Shown in pieces: positions 27,981 through 38,784 of a stretch of DNA of 64,000 nt. The notes under the pieces are model-generated. The model was not told the DNA's origin. It searched no databases and was given only the letters and a program-made list of their open reading frames with translations. The stretch lies in NCBI RefSeq assembly GCF_000010185.1, contig NC_010376.1:930001-994000 (forward strand), written 5' to 3'. Origin of the DNA: Finegoldia magna ATCC 29328 (GTDB lineage: Bacteria; Bacillota; Clostridia; Tissierellales; Peptoniphilaceae). Numbering within the stretch: the first letter of the stretch is position 1; each line of letters starts with the position of its first letter. Position numbers and translations under genes: made by a program.

Positions 27981-28013
27981 AAAAAAGATGAGGAATATAC
28001 ATCCTCATCTTTG
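27981..28013 (-). terminator. Terminator after groEL
   Basis: Minus strand AAAGATGAGGAT-GTATATT-CCTCATCTTTTTTTATG, adjacent to the groEL stop. Confidence 0.85.
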
Positions 28014-28018
28014 ATTTA

Positions 28019-29936
<1,918 letters not shown>

Positions 29937-29960
29937 AATATCCTCCTTCAGAATCTTTTG

Positions 29961-29987
29961 TTAGCACTCTAACTTGATGAGTGTTAA
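29961..29987. promoter_or_regulatory. CIRCE operator (HrcA site)
   Basis: TTAGCACTC-N9-GAGTGTTAA; a single mismatch to the consensus (GAGTGCTAA) in one arm. It lies in the groES leader just downstream of the -10 box, the standard position for HrcA repression. Confidence 0.93.
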
Positions 29988-29996
29988 TACTCTTAT

Positions 29997-30025
29997 ATAA
30001 TAAACCACACTTTTGTTTTTATCAA
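29997..30025 (-). promoter_or_regulatory. groESL promoter
   Basis: Minus strand TTGATA (30025-30020), 17-nt spacer, TATTAT (30002-29997), directly upstream of CIRCE. Confidence 0.7.
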
Positions 30026-30113
30026 GCATATTTATCAGTGTTTAAGCAAAGATATCTGTATTTATTTCAGTTTTTATCCTTTTATGTCTTTTTTTATTAT
30101 TTGATTTTAATGG

Positions 30114-30998
30114 TTATTTTCCAATTGTATTTTCTCTTCCATAGTAGAATAAATATTGTTGTGCATATCCTGCATATTCGCCAAATAAATCATCTGCATA
30201 TTTTGCAATTAAATTCTTATTCGTTTCTTCCTTAATGAACAAATACTCCATAACTCTTTTGATCCATACATCAACAGGAAATGTATTGTGTCTGTTGTAT
30301 GAAAAAAGCATAATACAATCAGCAACTTTTGGTCCAACTCCAGGAAGCTTGATTAATTCTTTTCTCAATTCTTCATTTGATAATTTGTCGATTTCCAAAA
30401 TATCAAACTCATTATTTGCAACCATTTTTGAAACGTCCACAATTCTTTTATCTCTAAATCCTACTCTGCACACTTCTCTCATTTCTTGTACTGGTACTTT
30501 TGCCAAATCTTCAGGCTTAGGAAAAGAATATAATTTTCTACCGTTAAAATCGCCCAAAAATTTTCCGTAATTTTCACAAATTATATTTACGGATTTCATA
30601 ATTCTTGGTATTTGATTGTTCGCCGATATAATAAATGAAATTATAGTTGAGAATTTATCCTGATTTAAAATTCTAATTCCATCACCATATTCTAATGCGT
30701 TTTTTAAAGTTTCATTAAATGATAATTTTTCTTTTATCTTTGTATAGTTAGTCTTTAAATCAAAATAATTTTCCCATTTTTTATAGTAATCTTCTTCTGT
30801 GCAGTTTTTAATATATACGTAATCTCCAACTAAACTTACATTGCAGTACATGTCACCGTCAATTGTTGTATATGACATATCGTCTTCTTTGTACCATCTA
30901 AAAGCCTGCCCACATTCAAAAATGTGGGTAGGGTTAAAAGATGATTGTTTGATTTTTGTAAGTTTTAATTCATCATCAAATTCTATTTTTGCTTGCAT
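30114..30998 (-). CDS. 8-oxoguanine DNA glycosylase (Ogg1-type)
   Basis: 294 residues from the ATG at 30998, which overlaps the gdhA stop (TAATG) and follows GGATGG by ~5 nt; another ATG at 31007 is possible. The N-terminal OGG_N domain includes FECGQAFRWY. The HhH-GPD region reads ELIKLPGVGPKVADCIMLF with catalytic Lys in GPKVA, followed by the catalytic Asp in FPVDVWIKRVM. Removes 8-oxoG, i.e. oxidative damage repair in an anaerobe. Third gene of the glyS-gdhA-ogg operon. Confidence 0.9.
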   Translation of the reverse strand: MQAKIEFDDELKLTKIKQSSFNPTHIFECGQAFRWYKEDDMSYTTIDGDMYCNVSLVGDYVYIKNCTEEDYYKKWENYFDLKTNYTKIKEKLSFNETLKNALEYGDGIRILNQDKFSTIISFIISANNQIPRIMKSVNIICENYGKFLGDFNGRKLYSFPKPEDLAKVPVQEMREVCRVGFRDKRIVDVSKMVANNEFDILEIDKLSNEELRKELIKLPGVGPKVADCIMLFSYNRHNTFPVDVWIKRVMEYLFIKEETNKNLIAKYADDLFGEYAGYAQQYLFYYGRENTIGK

Positions 30999-32263
30999 TA
31001 ATACCATCCGCGTATTTTCATAGTATTGCTAATCTTTTTGATTGAATTTACATAAGCAGCTTGTCTCAATGTTATATTAAGTTTTTTAGATAAAGCCCAA
31101 ATTTCATCAAATGATTTGTCAATCAATTGATATTCCTTGTCTCTTACTTCTTCTTCTGACCAGTAATATCCATCTTTGTTTTGTACCCATTCGAAATAAG
31201 ATACTGTTACTCCACCAGAGTTTGCTAAAATATCAGGAACAATAACTACATTTTTTTCATTTAAGATTTCATCTGCATCCTTTGTTATAGGTCCATTTGC
31301 ACCTTCTACAATGATTTTCGCTTTAATTGAATTAACATTTTCAGTTGTAATTGCATTTTCCAAAGCAGCAGGAATCAAAACATCAACATCAGCTGCGAAA
31401 AATTCCTCATTTGAAATTACTTCGCATCCTTCAATGCTAGCAAAATCTTTATCTTGTGTTTGAGAGATTTCATAGCATTCTTCAAAGTTGAATCCGTCTT
31501 CCTTGTGAATTGCAAATACTCCTCTTTGCTTATTGTATTCCATGATGTATTTGACTTTCATACCATGTTCAAGCACATATTTTAAAGTATAAATACCAAC
31601 ATTGCCTAATCCTTGTAATGCAACAGTCGTTTCTTCTAGTTTTTTATCCAAATTTAAAACAACTTTTTTTGCGCTTAGAGCTACTGAAAATCCTGTAGCT
31701 TCAGTTCTACCCAATGATCCACCAAATTCAATTGGTTTTCCAGTGAAAGTTCCAATTTGATTAGTACCAGTTAATTTGTTGTATTCATCAGCCATCCAGC
31801 TCATGATTTTTCCGTTTGTATTAACATCGGGAGCTGGGATATCAAAATCTTCTCCTAAATATTTGTACATTCCATCTACAAATCCTCTGGATAATCTTTC
31901 TAATTCGCCTTCAGAAAGCTTTGATGGATCAACAATTATTCCACCTTTTCCTCCACCATAAGGTAAATTTGTTACTTGACATTTAAATGTCATCCATATA
32001 GACAAAGCTTTGACTTCATCCAAATTAACATCTTCTCTAAATCTCAATCCACCTTTAGTAGGACCCATAGCATTATTGTGTTGTGATCTATAACCTTTGA
32101 ATACTTTCATTGATCCATCATCCATTTTTACTGGAATATTAATTTCAATTACTCTGTAAGGATCTTTCAATAATTCATAAACGCTATCGTCTAACTTTAA
32201 AATCTCACAAGCCTTTTTTATTTGATATCTTGCATTTTCCAATGGATTCAATGTTTCTGTCAT
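30998..32263 (-). CDS. gdhA: Glutamate dehydrogenase
   Basis: 421 residues, the hexameric NAD-type length. Contains MGPTKGGLRF, the catalytic lysine block LPYGGGKGGIIVDP, the Asp of DFDIPAPDVNTNG, and the Rossmann segment ALQGLGNVGIYTLKY. Interconverts glutamate and 2-oxoglutarate + NH4+, central to amino-acid fermenting cocci. The gap to glyS is only 4 nt, so it should share the glycine T-box. Confidence 0.95.
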   Translation of the reverse strand: MTETLNPLENARYQIKKACEILKLDDSVYELLKDPYRVIEINIPVKMDDGSMKVFKGYRSQHNNAMGPTKGGLRFREDVNLDEVKALSIWMTFKCQVTNLPYGGGKGGIIVDPSKLSEGELERLSRGFVDGMYKYLGEDFDIPAPDVNTNGKIMSWMADEYNKLTGTNQIGTFTGKPIEFGGSLGRTEATGFSVALSAKKVVLNLDKKLEETTVALQGLGNVGIYTLKYVLEHGMKVKYIMEYNKQRGVFAIHKEDGFNFEECYEISQTQDKDFASIEGCEVISNEEFFAADVDVLIPAALENAITTENVNSIKAKIIVEGANGPITKDADEILNEKNVVIVPDILANSGGVTVSYFEWVQNKDGYYWSEEEVRDKEYQLIDKSFDEIWALSKKLNITLRQAAYVNSIKKISNTMKIRGWY

Positions 32264-32267
32264 ATAA

Positions 32268-33665
32268 TTAAAACTCCATTTCTTTATTTACAAATTCAAT
32301 AATTTCTTCAACTGTCATTCTCTTTTGCTCCATAGAGTCTCTATCTCTGATAGTAACTGTATTATCTTCTAATGTATCAAAATCTATAGTTACACAGTAT
32401 GGTGTTCCGGCTTCATCTTCTCTTCTGTATCTCTTACCAATTGAACCAGCATCATCAAAATGAGTCATGAAATTCTTAGCTAATTCATTATAAATTTCCA
32501 TTGCTTTATCATTTAGCTTTTTAGTTAATGGAAGTACTGCAACTTTATAAGCTGCCAAAGCAGGATGGATTTTTAAAACAGTTCTTGTTGTATTGTCTTC
32601 TAACTGTTCTTCATCATAAGCATCACACAAGAAAGATAAGAACATTCTGTCTACACCAACAGATGGTTCTATGCAATATGGAATATATTTTTCGTTTGTA
32701 GTAGGATCCATATATTCCAACTTTTCTCCAGAGCCTTCACTGTGTTTAGACAAATCGTAATCTGTTCTATCAGCAATTCCCCACAATTCTCCCCATCCAA
32801 ATGGGAACAGATATTCAAAATCTGTTGTAGCTTTTGAATAGAATGATAACTCTTCTTGAGAGTGGTCTCTTAATCTTAGATTTTCTTCTCTAATTCCTAA
32901 ATTCAATAAAAATTCTTTACAGAAGTTTCTCCAGTAATCAAACCATTCTAAATCAGTTCCAGGTTTACAGAAGAATTCTAATTCCATTTGTTCAAATTCT
33001 CTTGTTCTAAAAATAAAGTTACCTGGAGTAATTTCGTTTCTAAATGATTTACCTATTTGGCCAATTCCAAAAGGAACCTTTTTTCTAGATGTTCTTTGAA
33101 CGTTTTTAAAATTCACAAAAATACCTTGTGCAGTTTCTGGTCTCAAATATATTTCTGATTTATTATCTTCAGTAACTCCTTGGAAAGTTTTGAACATCAA
33201 GTTGAATTTTCTAATGTCTGTGAAATTGTGTTTACCACATTCAGGACATTTAATGTCTTCTTTTTCTATAATATCTAACAATTCTTGCTCAGATTTTCCA
33301 TCTAATCCAATAATTTCTTCATTTTTTTCGTTCATGTAATAATCTTCAATTAATTTATCTGCTCTAAATCTAGATTTACATTCTTTACAATCAATTAATG
33401 GGTCGGAAAATCCACCAACATGACCTGAAACTACCCAAGTTTGAGGATTCATAAGTATAGCTGCATCCAAACCAACATTATAAGGACTTTGTTGTATAAA
33501 TTTTTTCCACCAAGCTCTTTTAATATTATTTTTTATTTCAACTCCTAAAGAACCATAGTCCCAAGTATTTGATAATCCTCCATAGATTTCACTGCCAGGA
33601 AATATTATTCCTCTTGATTTACACAGGCTCACTATTTTTTCCATAGTTTTCTCTTCGTTTTTCAT
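32268..33665 (-). CDS. glyS: Glycyl-tRNA synthetase (dimeric type)
   Basis: 465 residues from the ATG at 33665, seven bases after GGAGGG; the ATG at 33677 overlaps that RBS and is rejected. Class II alpha2-type Gly[26 protein letters not shown] (in parts), [12 protein letters not shown], the motif 2 area [25 protein letters not shown] (in parts) and motif 3 [15 protein letters not shown]. It has a CxxC pair ([15 protein letters not shown]). Confidence 0.96.
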   Translation of the reverse strand: MKNEEKTMEKIVSLCKSRGIIFPGSEIYGGLSNTWDYGSLGVEIKNNIKRAWWKKFIQQSPYNVGLDAAILMNPQTWVVSGHVGGFSDPLIDCKECKSRFRADKLIEDYYMNEKNEEIIGLDGKSEQELLDIIEKEDIKCPECGKHNFTDIRKFNLMFKTFQGVTEDNKSEIYLRPETAQGIFVNFKNVQRTSRKKVPFGIGQIGKSFRNEITPGNFIFRTREFEQMELEFFCKPGTDLEWFDYWRNFCKEFLLNLGIREENLRLRDHSQEELSFYSKATTDFEYLFPFGWGELWGIADRTDYDLSKHSEGSGEKLEYMDPTTNEKYIPYCIEPSVGVDRMFLSFLCDAYDEEQLEDNTTRTVLKIHPALAAYKVAVLPLTKKLNDKAMEIYNELAKNFMTHFDDAGSIGKRYRREDEAGTPYCVTIDFDTLEDNTVTIRDRDSMEQKRMTVEEIIEFVNKEMEF

Positions 33666-33689
33666 AAAACCCTCCATTTTTTTGAATAA

Positions 33690-33872
33690 TAAAAAATCCC
33701 CGAAGTAAAACTTCAGGGACGAAATGTTATTTCCGCGGTTCCACCCTAATTATGATAAACATCACTCTTAGAATTACTAGCTCCGGATTGCCGTTATAAC
33801 TTGTTAATTTTCACCACACATTAACTCTCTGTATATGTTATATTATTTATCCTTCTTCGCTTTTCAATATTC
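33690..33872 (-). ncRNA. T-box leader (Gly) controlling glyS-gdhA-ogg
   Basis: Minus strand T-box AGGGTGGAACCGCGG at ~33748-33733, followed by the terminator CCCTGAAG-TTTTA-CTTCGGGG and ATTTTTT (33718-33690). A GGC triplet in AACGGCAATCC at about 33793 is the candidate glycine specifier. Short leader, typical of glycine T-boxes. Confidence 0.9.
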
Positions 33873-33878
33873 ATATAA

Positions 33879-33907
33879 ATTATATCATAAAATTACAAAA
33901 ATGTTAA
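33879..33907 (-). promoter_or_regulatory. Promoter of the glyS T-box operon
   Basis: Minus strand TTAACA (33907-33902), 17-nt spacer, TATAAT (33884-33879) preceded by TGA (extended -10). The -35 lies within the end of the upstream SRAP gene. Confidence 0.7.
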
Positions 33908-34477
33908 TTGACTATCTGATAAATTTTCCAATTCTAAATCAATGTAATTTTTAAATATAAACTCGTGAATTTCTTCATGATTTTTTCCTGACAAATATAT
34001 TTGTTCAAAAGATTGCGGCAATATAATTGGCATTCGAGTGTGAATTTCAGACATTAAACCTTTTGCTTCTGTCGTAAGCATACTAACGTGTCTAATTCTC
34101 GTTTCTTGACTTTTATATTCTCTGAAAATACCTGCAATAGAAAATATTTTTTGACTCTTAACAGTTAATCTATATTTATCTTTATTTTTTTGATTCCACT
34201 CAAAAAAAGCTGTCGCAGGAATCAAACATCTTCTGTATTCAAAATCTTCCTTAAAAAACTTTGAAGTATAAATCTTTTCTATCCTCGAATTTATTATAGA
34301 TTTTTTCATAAAATCAACATCAATTCCCCATCTCATGTAATCAAAATCGTCGCACAAAGTTAAAATTTGTTGACCCGGAAAGACTTCTTCTTTTGGTTTA
34401 AATTTTGTGATTTGTTTTTTATTGTATCTTTTCAATAAATTAAGTTCATTTATATTTAGTTCAAATCTAGAACACAA
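33893..34477 (-). CDS. SRAP/YedK-type abasic-site DNA-protein crosslink protein
   Basis: 194 residues. The start is set at the TTG 34477-34475, ~7 nt after AGAGGTG, giving M-C-S-R-F-E-L. Cys2 is the residue that crosslinks abasic sites in HMCES/YedK once Met is removed. The GTG at 34486, three codons upstream, lies inside the RBS. Other conserved pieces: CLIPATAFFEWNQ with the catalytic Glu, and the His of IHTRMPIILP. Protects ssDNA abasic sites. Last gene of the hflX-led cluster. Confidence 0.88.
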   Translation of the reverse strand: MCSRFELNINELNLLKRYNKKQITKFKPKEEVFPGQQILTLCDDFDYMRWGIDVDFMKKSIINSRIEKIYTSKFFKEDFEYRRCLIPATAFFEWNQKNKDKYRLTVKSQKIFSIAGIFREYKSQETRIRHVSMLTTEAKGLMSEIHTRMPIILPQSFEQIYLSGKNHEEIHEFIFKNYIDLELENLSDSQLTFL

Positions 34478-34516
34478 ATATATCACCTCTTTAAAATGTT
34501 TAAAAAGCCAGATGAT

Positions 34517-35263
34517 TTATTTTTCATCTGACTTAATAATTTGCTTTTTGTATTTGATTTGTAAGATTACTCCTGCAATTATAATCGCGATACTTACTAA
34601 TTGGCTCACCCTTAATGCACCAATGTACAAGCTGTCTGTTCTGAGTCCTTCTACGAAAAATCTCAATATTCCGTACAAAATCATGTACATACTAGTAATT
34701 TGACCATTGAATTTCTTCCTATTCTTAAATACATACACCAATAGTAAAAATATTAGAAAATCTCCTAGTGATTCATATAAGAATGTAGGATGAACTTTTA
34801 CACCATCTATTGTAATTGCCCAAGGAAGATTAGTTGGAGTACCATAGGCTTCTTTGTTAATAAAATTACCCCATCTACCAATTGCTTGTCCCAAAGCAAT
34901 CGCAGGCATAAAAATATCCAGCATTTTTAAAAATTTAAGATTTTTCTTTTTACAAATAACGTAACAAGTAATAACTGCGGCAATTATTCCCCCATAAATC
35001 GCTAATCCACCACCGCGAATGTCTATGATTTCTCCTAAATTCTTGGAATAATAGTCCCATTCGAATATCACATAATAAGCCCTCGCTCCTACAATTGCAA
35101 GAGGAAGTGCCCAAACTAAAATATCCAATATGGTATTTTCTGAAATATTTTCCATCTTGGCTAACTTTACAGCTACAACATAGCCCAAAATCACCCCTAA
35201 AGTAATCAATATTCCATACCACATTATATCTATTCCAAAAATCGAAAAAGCTACTCTGTCCAT
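34517..35263 (-). CDS. lgt: Prolipoprotein diacylglyceryl transferase
   Basis: 248 residues, seven membrane segments. Lgt signature GRWGNFINKEAYG at about 130-142 plus HPTFLYES (~157). Transfers diacylglycerol to the lipobox cysteine of preprolipoproteins, such as the ZnuA-like lipoprotein at 56029. Two-nt gap from yebC. Confidence 0.96.
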   Translation of the reverse strand: MDRVAFSIFGIDIMWYGILITLGVILGYVVAVKLAKMENISENTILDILVWALPLAIVGARAYYVIFEWDYYSKNLGEIIDIRGGGLAIYGGIIAAVITCYVICKKKNLKFLKMLDIFMPAIALGQAIGRWGNFINKEAYGTPTNLPWAITIDGVKVHPTFLYESLGDFLIFLLLVYVFKNRKKFNGQITSMYMILYGILRFFVEGLRTDSLYIGALRVSQLVSIAIIIAGVILQIKYKKQIIKSDEK

Positions 35264-35265
35264 TT

Positions 35266-35991
35266 TTATTCGTTATCCCAATTATGACTTACTTGTTGAA
35301 CATCATCACTATCTTCAAGATTATCTATTAGCTTTTCCATCTTATCGACATTTGATTCGTCGTTAATCTTAACGTAATTTGATGGTTCATAAACCAAATC
35401 AGATTTTACGAATTTATATCCCTTATCTAACAAAGTATCTCTTACTTGTGCGAAATCTTCCATTGCTGTGTTGATTACAAAAATTCCATCATCAGCTTCA
35501 AAATCTTCTGCACCAGCATCTAAACTGTCCATCATTACTTCTTCTTCATCCAAAGAATCTGCATCGATTAATAACAGACCTTTTCTTTGGAACATAAATG
35601 ATACAGATCCGTTTTGTCCAAGATTTCCGCCGAATTTATCGAAATAATGTCTAACATCTGAAGCGGTTCTGTTTCTATTATCTGTCAAGCATTCAACTAT
35701 AACCGCAACTCCTTCTGGACCATATCCTTCGTAGACTATGTTTTCATAGTTTGCAGAATCTCCGTCGCCACTCGCTTTTTTAATTGCTCTGTCTATGTTA
35801 TCGTTAGGCATATTTTCTGCACGAGCTTTTTCTATAACAGATTTTAAACTAGGGTTGTATTCTGGATCTGCTCCACCTTCTCTAACAGCAACAGTTATTG
35901 CTCTCGCCATCTTAGTGAATATTTTGCCTCTTCTAGCGTCTTCACTGCCTTTTTTATTTTTTATTTTACTCCATTTATTATGTCCTGACAT
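35266..35991 (-). CDS. yebC: YebC/PmpR-family protein
   Basis: 241 residues, usual length. N-terminal MSGHNKWSKIKNKKGSEDARRGKIFTK (in parts), MPNDNIDRAIKK and YEGYGPEGVAVIVE. The family was described as transcription regulators; recent work links members to translation of proline-rich stretches. Central domain and C-terminal ferredoxin-like domain are complete. Confidence 0.95.
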   Translation of the reverse strand: MSGHNKWSKIKNKKGSEDARRGKIFTKMARAITVAVREGGADPEYNPSLKSVIEKARAENMPNDNIDRAIKKASGDGDSANYENIVYEGYGPEGVAVIVECLTDNRNRTASDVRHYFDKFGGNLGQNGSVSFMFQRKGLLLIDADSLDEEEVMMDSLDAGAEDFEADDGIFVINTAMEDFAQVRDTLLDKGYKFVKSDLVYEPSNYVKINDESNVDKMEKLIDNLEDSDDVQQVSHNWDNE

Positions 35992-36003
35992 AAAATCACA
36001 TCC

Positions 36004-36729
36004 TTAATAATTTCTTCTATCGAATTCAAATGATTTCGCAAATTTTCTTTTATGTTCGCTTTGTTTAATCTTTTTATCAATCAAATCTTTGGATTTCGTG
36101 TTTGAATTATTCATCAAATAATCATCCAACTCTTCGTAGGTAAATCCAAACTCATCTTCATCTGTTTGACCTTCCCACAAACCAGCACTAGGTTTTTTGT
36201 TGATAATGACATCTGGAACGCCCAAAACTTTCGCCATTTCGAAAATATCTGTCTTGTACAAATTCAATAGTGGCATAAGATCAGCTCCACTATCTCCGTA
36301 TTTTGTAAAATATCCAGTCATAAACTCAGAACGATTTGATCCAGATAACACCATATATCCGTTGTTTTGTGCGTAATAGTACAAAGTTATCATTCTAAGT
36401 CTTGGCTTAATATTTGATGCAGCCATTTCCACAGAATTTTTTTCAAAAGTTCCAATCAAAGCATCGTAACTTTCATTAAGATCAACTTTTGTAAATCTCA
36501 AACCAATTGATTTTGCTAATATTCTTGCATCTTCTTCGTCTTTTGGATTACTTTTTATTGGCATAATCAAACCTAATGCGTTATCTCCAAAAGCTTTTTT
36601 GCACAAACAAGCTAACACAGCACTATCTATTCCACCACTAATTCCAAAAACCGCTCCTTTTAGATTAGCAGATTCAACTTCTTCTTTTATCCATTTTGTT
36701 AGATCTTCACATAATTTTGCGTAATTCAT
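36004..36729 (-). CDS. nadE: NH3-dependent NAD+ synthetase
   Basis: 241 residues without the glutaminase domain, so it uses ammonia. P-loop-like GISGGIDSAVLACL at ~29-42, YYAQNNGYMVLSGSNRSEFMTGYFTKYGD (in parts) and KKPSAGLWEGQTDEDEFGF. Catalyses the last step to NAD+. Confidence 0.96.
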   Translation of the reverse strand: MNYAKLCEDLTKWIKEEVESANLKGAVFGISGGIDSAVLACLCKKAFGDNALGLIMPIKSNPKDEEDARILAKSIGLRFTKVDLNESYDALIGTFEKNSVEMAASNIKPRLRMITLYYYAQNNGYMVLSGSNRSEFMTGYFTKYGDSGADLMPLLNLYKTDIFEMAKVLGVPDVIINKKPSAGLWEGQTDEDEFGFTYEELDDYLMNNSNTKSKDLIDKKIKQSEHKRKFAKSFEFDRRNY

Positions 36730-36768
36730 TTTAATCCACCTTCAAATTTTATCACAATTTAAATCATT

Positions 36769-37413
36769 TTAAAATATTAACTTATCATTTAAAGATGATT
36801 GATAAGTAAATTCAATCATTGTAAACTTTATATTATCGCTTGTCAAATCAATTAATTTGCCTTTAACTTCTTCATACTTATCTTCATCTAATAAAATATC
36901 GAATACAACTTTGTCCGAGTATTGTTTATCAGCAACGTAAATATCATTATTCATCAAAAAATTTTCAATACTTCCAACATTTGTGTAATCAAATTCTATC
37001 TGAAATTTTCTAAATATTTTCTTGTCTACAATAACCGACTCATTCAAACACTCACTAGATGCTTTTGTGTATGCTCTTATAAGTCCACCAGCTCCAAGTT
37101 TAATGCCACCATAGTATCTTGTAACAACAACACAAACATTAGTTAAATCTTCTTTTTTTATGACTTCAAGAATTGGAATTCCTGCTGTTTGTGAAGGCTC
37201 TCCGTCATCGTCAAATCTTTGAGTTAATTTATCTTCTCCAATAACATAAGCTGAACAATTGTGAGTTGCATCACTGTATTTTGATTTTATGCTATCCACA
37301 AATTCCAGTGCTTCTTCTTCTGTTTCAACAAACTTACAATTTCCAATAAATTCAGATTTATTGATAATAAAAGAAAAAGGTACGCTTTTGTGAACGCTTC
37401 TATATTTTTTCAT
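36769..37413 (-). CDS. YigZ/IMPACT-family protein
   Basis: 214 residues: UPF0029 N-terminal domain with KSEFIGNCKFVETEEEAL, THNCSAYVIG, the DDGEPSQTAGIPIL motif and VVVTRYYGGIKLGAGGLIRAY, then the C-terminal DUF1949 domain. Related to eukaryotic IMPACT, which binds the translation machinery; bacterial role unclear. Its ATG overlaps the hflX stop by 4 nt. Confidence 0.92.
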   Translation of the reverse strand: MKKYRSVHKSVPFSFIINKSEFIGNCKFVETEEEALEFVDSIKSKYSDATHNCSAYVIGEDKLTQRFDDDGEPSQTAGIPILEVIKKEDLTNVCVVVTRYYGGIKLGAGGLIRAYTKASSECLNESVIVDKKIFRKFQIEFDYTNVGSIENFLMNNDIYVADKQYSDKVVFDILLDEDKYEEVKGKLIDLTSDNIKFTMIEFTYQSSLNDKLIF

Positions 37414-38657
37414 ATTATAAATTCCTTATACTTTTCTATTTCTGATTCAGAGATTTCAACCTCAAGACTTACATCATCATTATTATAAGACACATTTTCA
37501 CATTTGAAATTTTGTAAAACAGCATTCAAAACATCCTGATGATTGTAGTCAAATTTCATATTAACACATTTATAATTGCCATATAACTCTTCTTGAATTT
37601 TATACAATAACTTTTCTATATCTTTATCATTAAAAGCTGATATCTTTATTTTATTATCTAAATTATATGGAAAAATCACATTAGGATTCTTGTCGGATTT
37701 ATTGAATACAGTAACCATAGGTTTGTCTAATACTTTTAGTTCTTTTAATATGTCCATAGTTGTAGTTATTTGATTGTCCAGATCAGAACTAGAAGAATCT
37801 AATACAAATAATATTAAATCAGAATGTTTCAAATCCAGTAGCGTTGACTTAAATGCTTCAATTAAATCTGTAGGAATATCTTTAATGAAACCTACTGTAT
37901 CAATTACGAGGCATTGCTTTTTATTCGGTAATGTACATTTTCTTAAAGTGGTATCCAAAGTTTTAAAAAGCAAATCTTCTGTTTCAAATTCTTCGGTATA
38001 TTTATCTTTGTAGAAATTCACCAATTTATTAGATAATGTAGATTTACCAGCATTTGTGTATCCAACCATACTCACCATTTTTATATCTGATTTCAGCCTT
38101 TGTTTTCTCATGTTTTCTTGACTTTTGTCGATACTTTTTAATTCTCGTTTTATGTTGTCTATTTTCTTTTGAATAGTTCTTCTGTCTACTTCCAGTTTTG
38201 TTTCTCCTGGACCTCTAGTTCCAATTCCACCACCAGTTCTAGATAAATGGTCTCTGAAGCCAATCAATCTTGGAAGCCTGTATTTGTACTCTGCCAGTTC
38301 AACTTGAAGTACACTTTGTTTTGTTTTTGCTCTGCTCGCAAATATATCTAGAATCAAATTTGTTTTATCAACTATTTTAAGGCCAGTAATATCTTCCAAA
38401 TTTTTAATATTTGAGCCAGATAATTCTACATTAAATATTAAAGTAGTTACATCTAATTTTTCTGCAGCATCTTTTATCTCCAGACATTTTCCTTTACCAA
38501 TAAAATATTTCGAATCGATGGAATTTTTTCGAACTTCTGAGATAGCGCAGACTTCACCACCAGATGATTCAATCAAACTTTCCATTTCTCCTATATCTTC
38601 ATCGTTTATTTTTTTATTTTTAAATTCAAAATAAACTAAAATTGTTTTTTCTTTCAT
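37410..38657 (-). CDS. hflX: Ribosome-associated GTPase HflX
   Basis: 415 residues. N-terminal HflX domain (KYFIGKGKCLEI; RLPRLIGF; GGIGTRGPGETKLEVDRR), then the G domain: G1 GYTNAGKST, G3 DTVGFI, G4 FNKSD. Rescues or splits stalled 70S ribosomes. First gene of hflX-yigZ-nadE-yebC-lgt-SRAP, with a TATAAT near 38675. Confidence 0.96.
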   Translation of the reverse strand: MKEKTILVYFEFKNKKINDEDIGEMESLIESSGGEVCAISEVRKNSIDSKYFIGKGKCLEIKDAAEKLDVTTLIFNVELSGSNIKNLEDITGLKIVDKTNLILDIFASRAKTKQSVLQVELAEYKYRLPRLIGFRDHLSRTGGGIGTRGPGETKLEVDRRTIQKKIDNIKRELKSIDKSQENMRKQRLKSDIKMVSMVGYTNAGKSTLSNKLVNFYKDKYTEEFETEDLLFKTLDTTLRKCTLPNKKQCLVIDTVGFIKDIPTDLIEAFKSTLLDLKHSDLILFVLDSSSSDLDNQITTTMDILKELKVLDKPMVTVFNKSDKNPNVIFPYNLDNKIKISAFNDKDIEKLLYKIQEELYGNYKCVNMKFDYNHQDVLNAVLQNFKCENVSYNNDDVSLEVEISESEIEKYKEFII

Positions 38658-38747
38658 TGTTGCTCCTTTATCTATATTATATAATAATCTTCACTTAAGT
38701 AAAATGTGCATTGTAAATCTTGGAATATATGTTGAATCAACACTTTG

Positions 38748-38756
38748 TGGTATAAT
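38748..38756 (+). promoter_or_regulatory. Extended -10 promoter of the PBP gene
   Basis: TGGTATAAT at 38748-38756, 28 nt before the ATG; the nearest TTGAAT is too close (13 nt) for a -35. The same nonamer precedes the THF riboswitch. Confidence 0.55.
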
Positions 38757-38784
38757 AGTTTATATACATTTTATGGAGGAATTT

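Noticed and set aside
29981-30235. 84-codon plus-strand frame in the groES upstream region
   Set aside because: Covers CIRCE, the groESL promoter and the end of the ogg gene; biased Phe/Leu/Tyr composition of AT-rich non-coding DNA.
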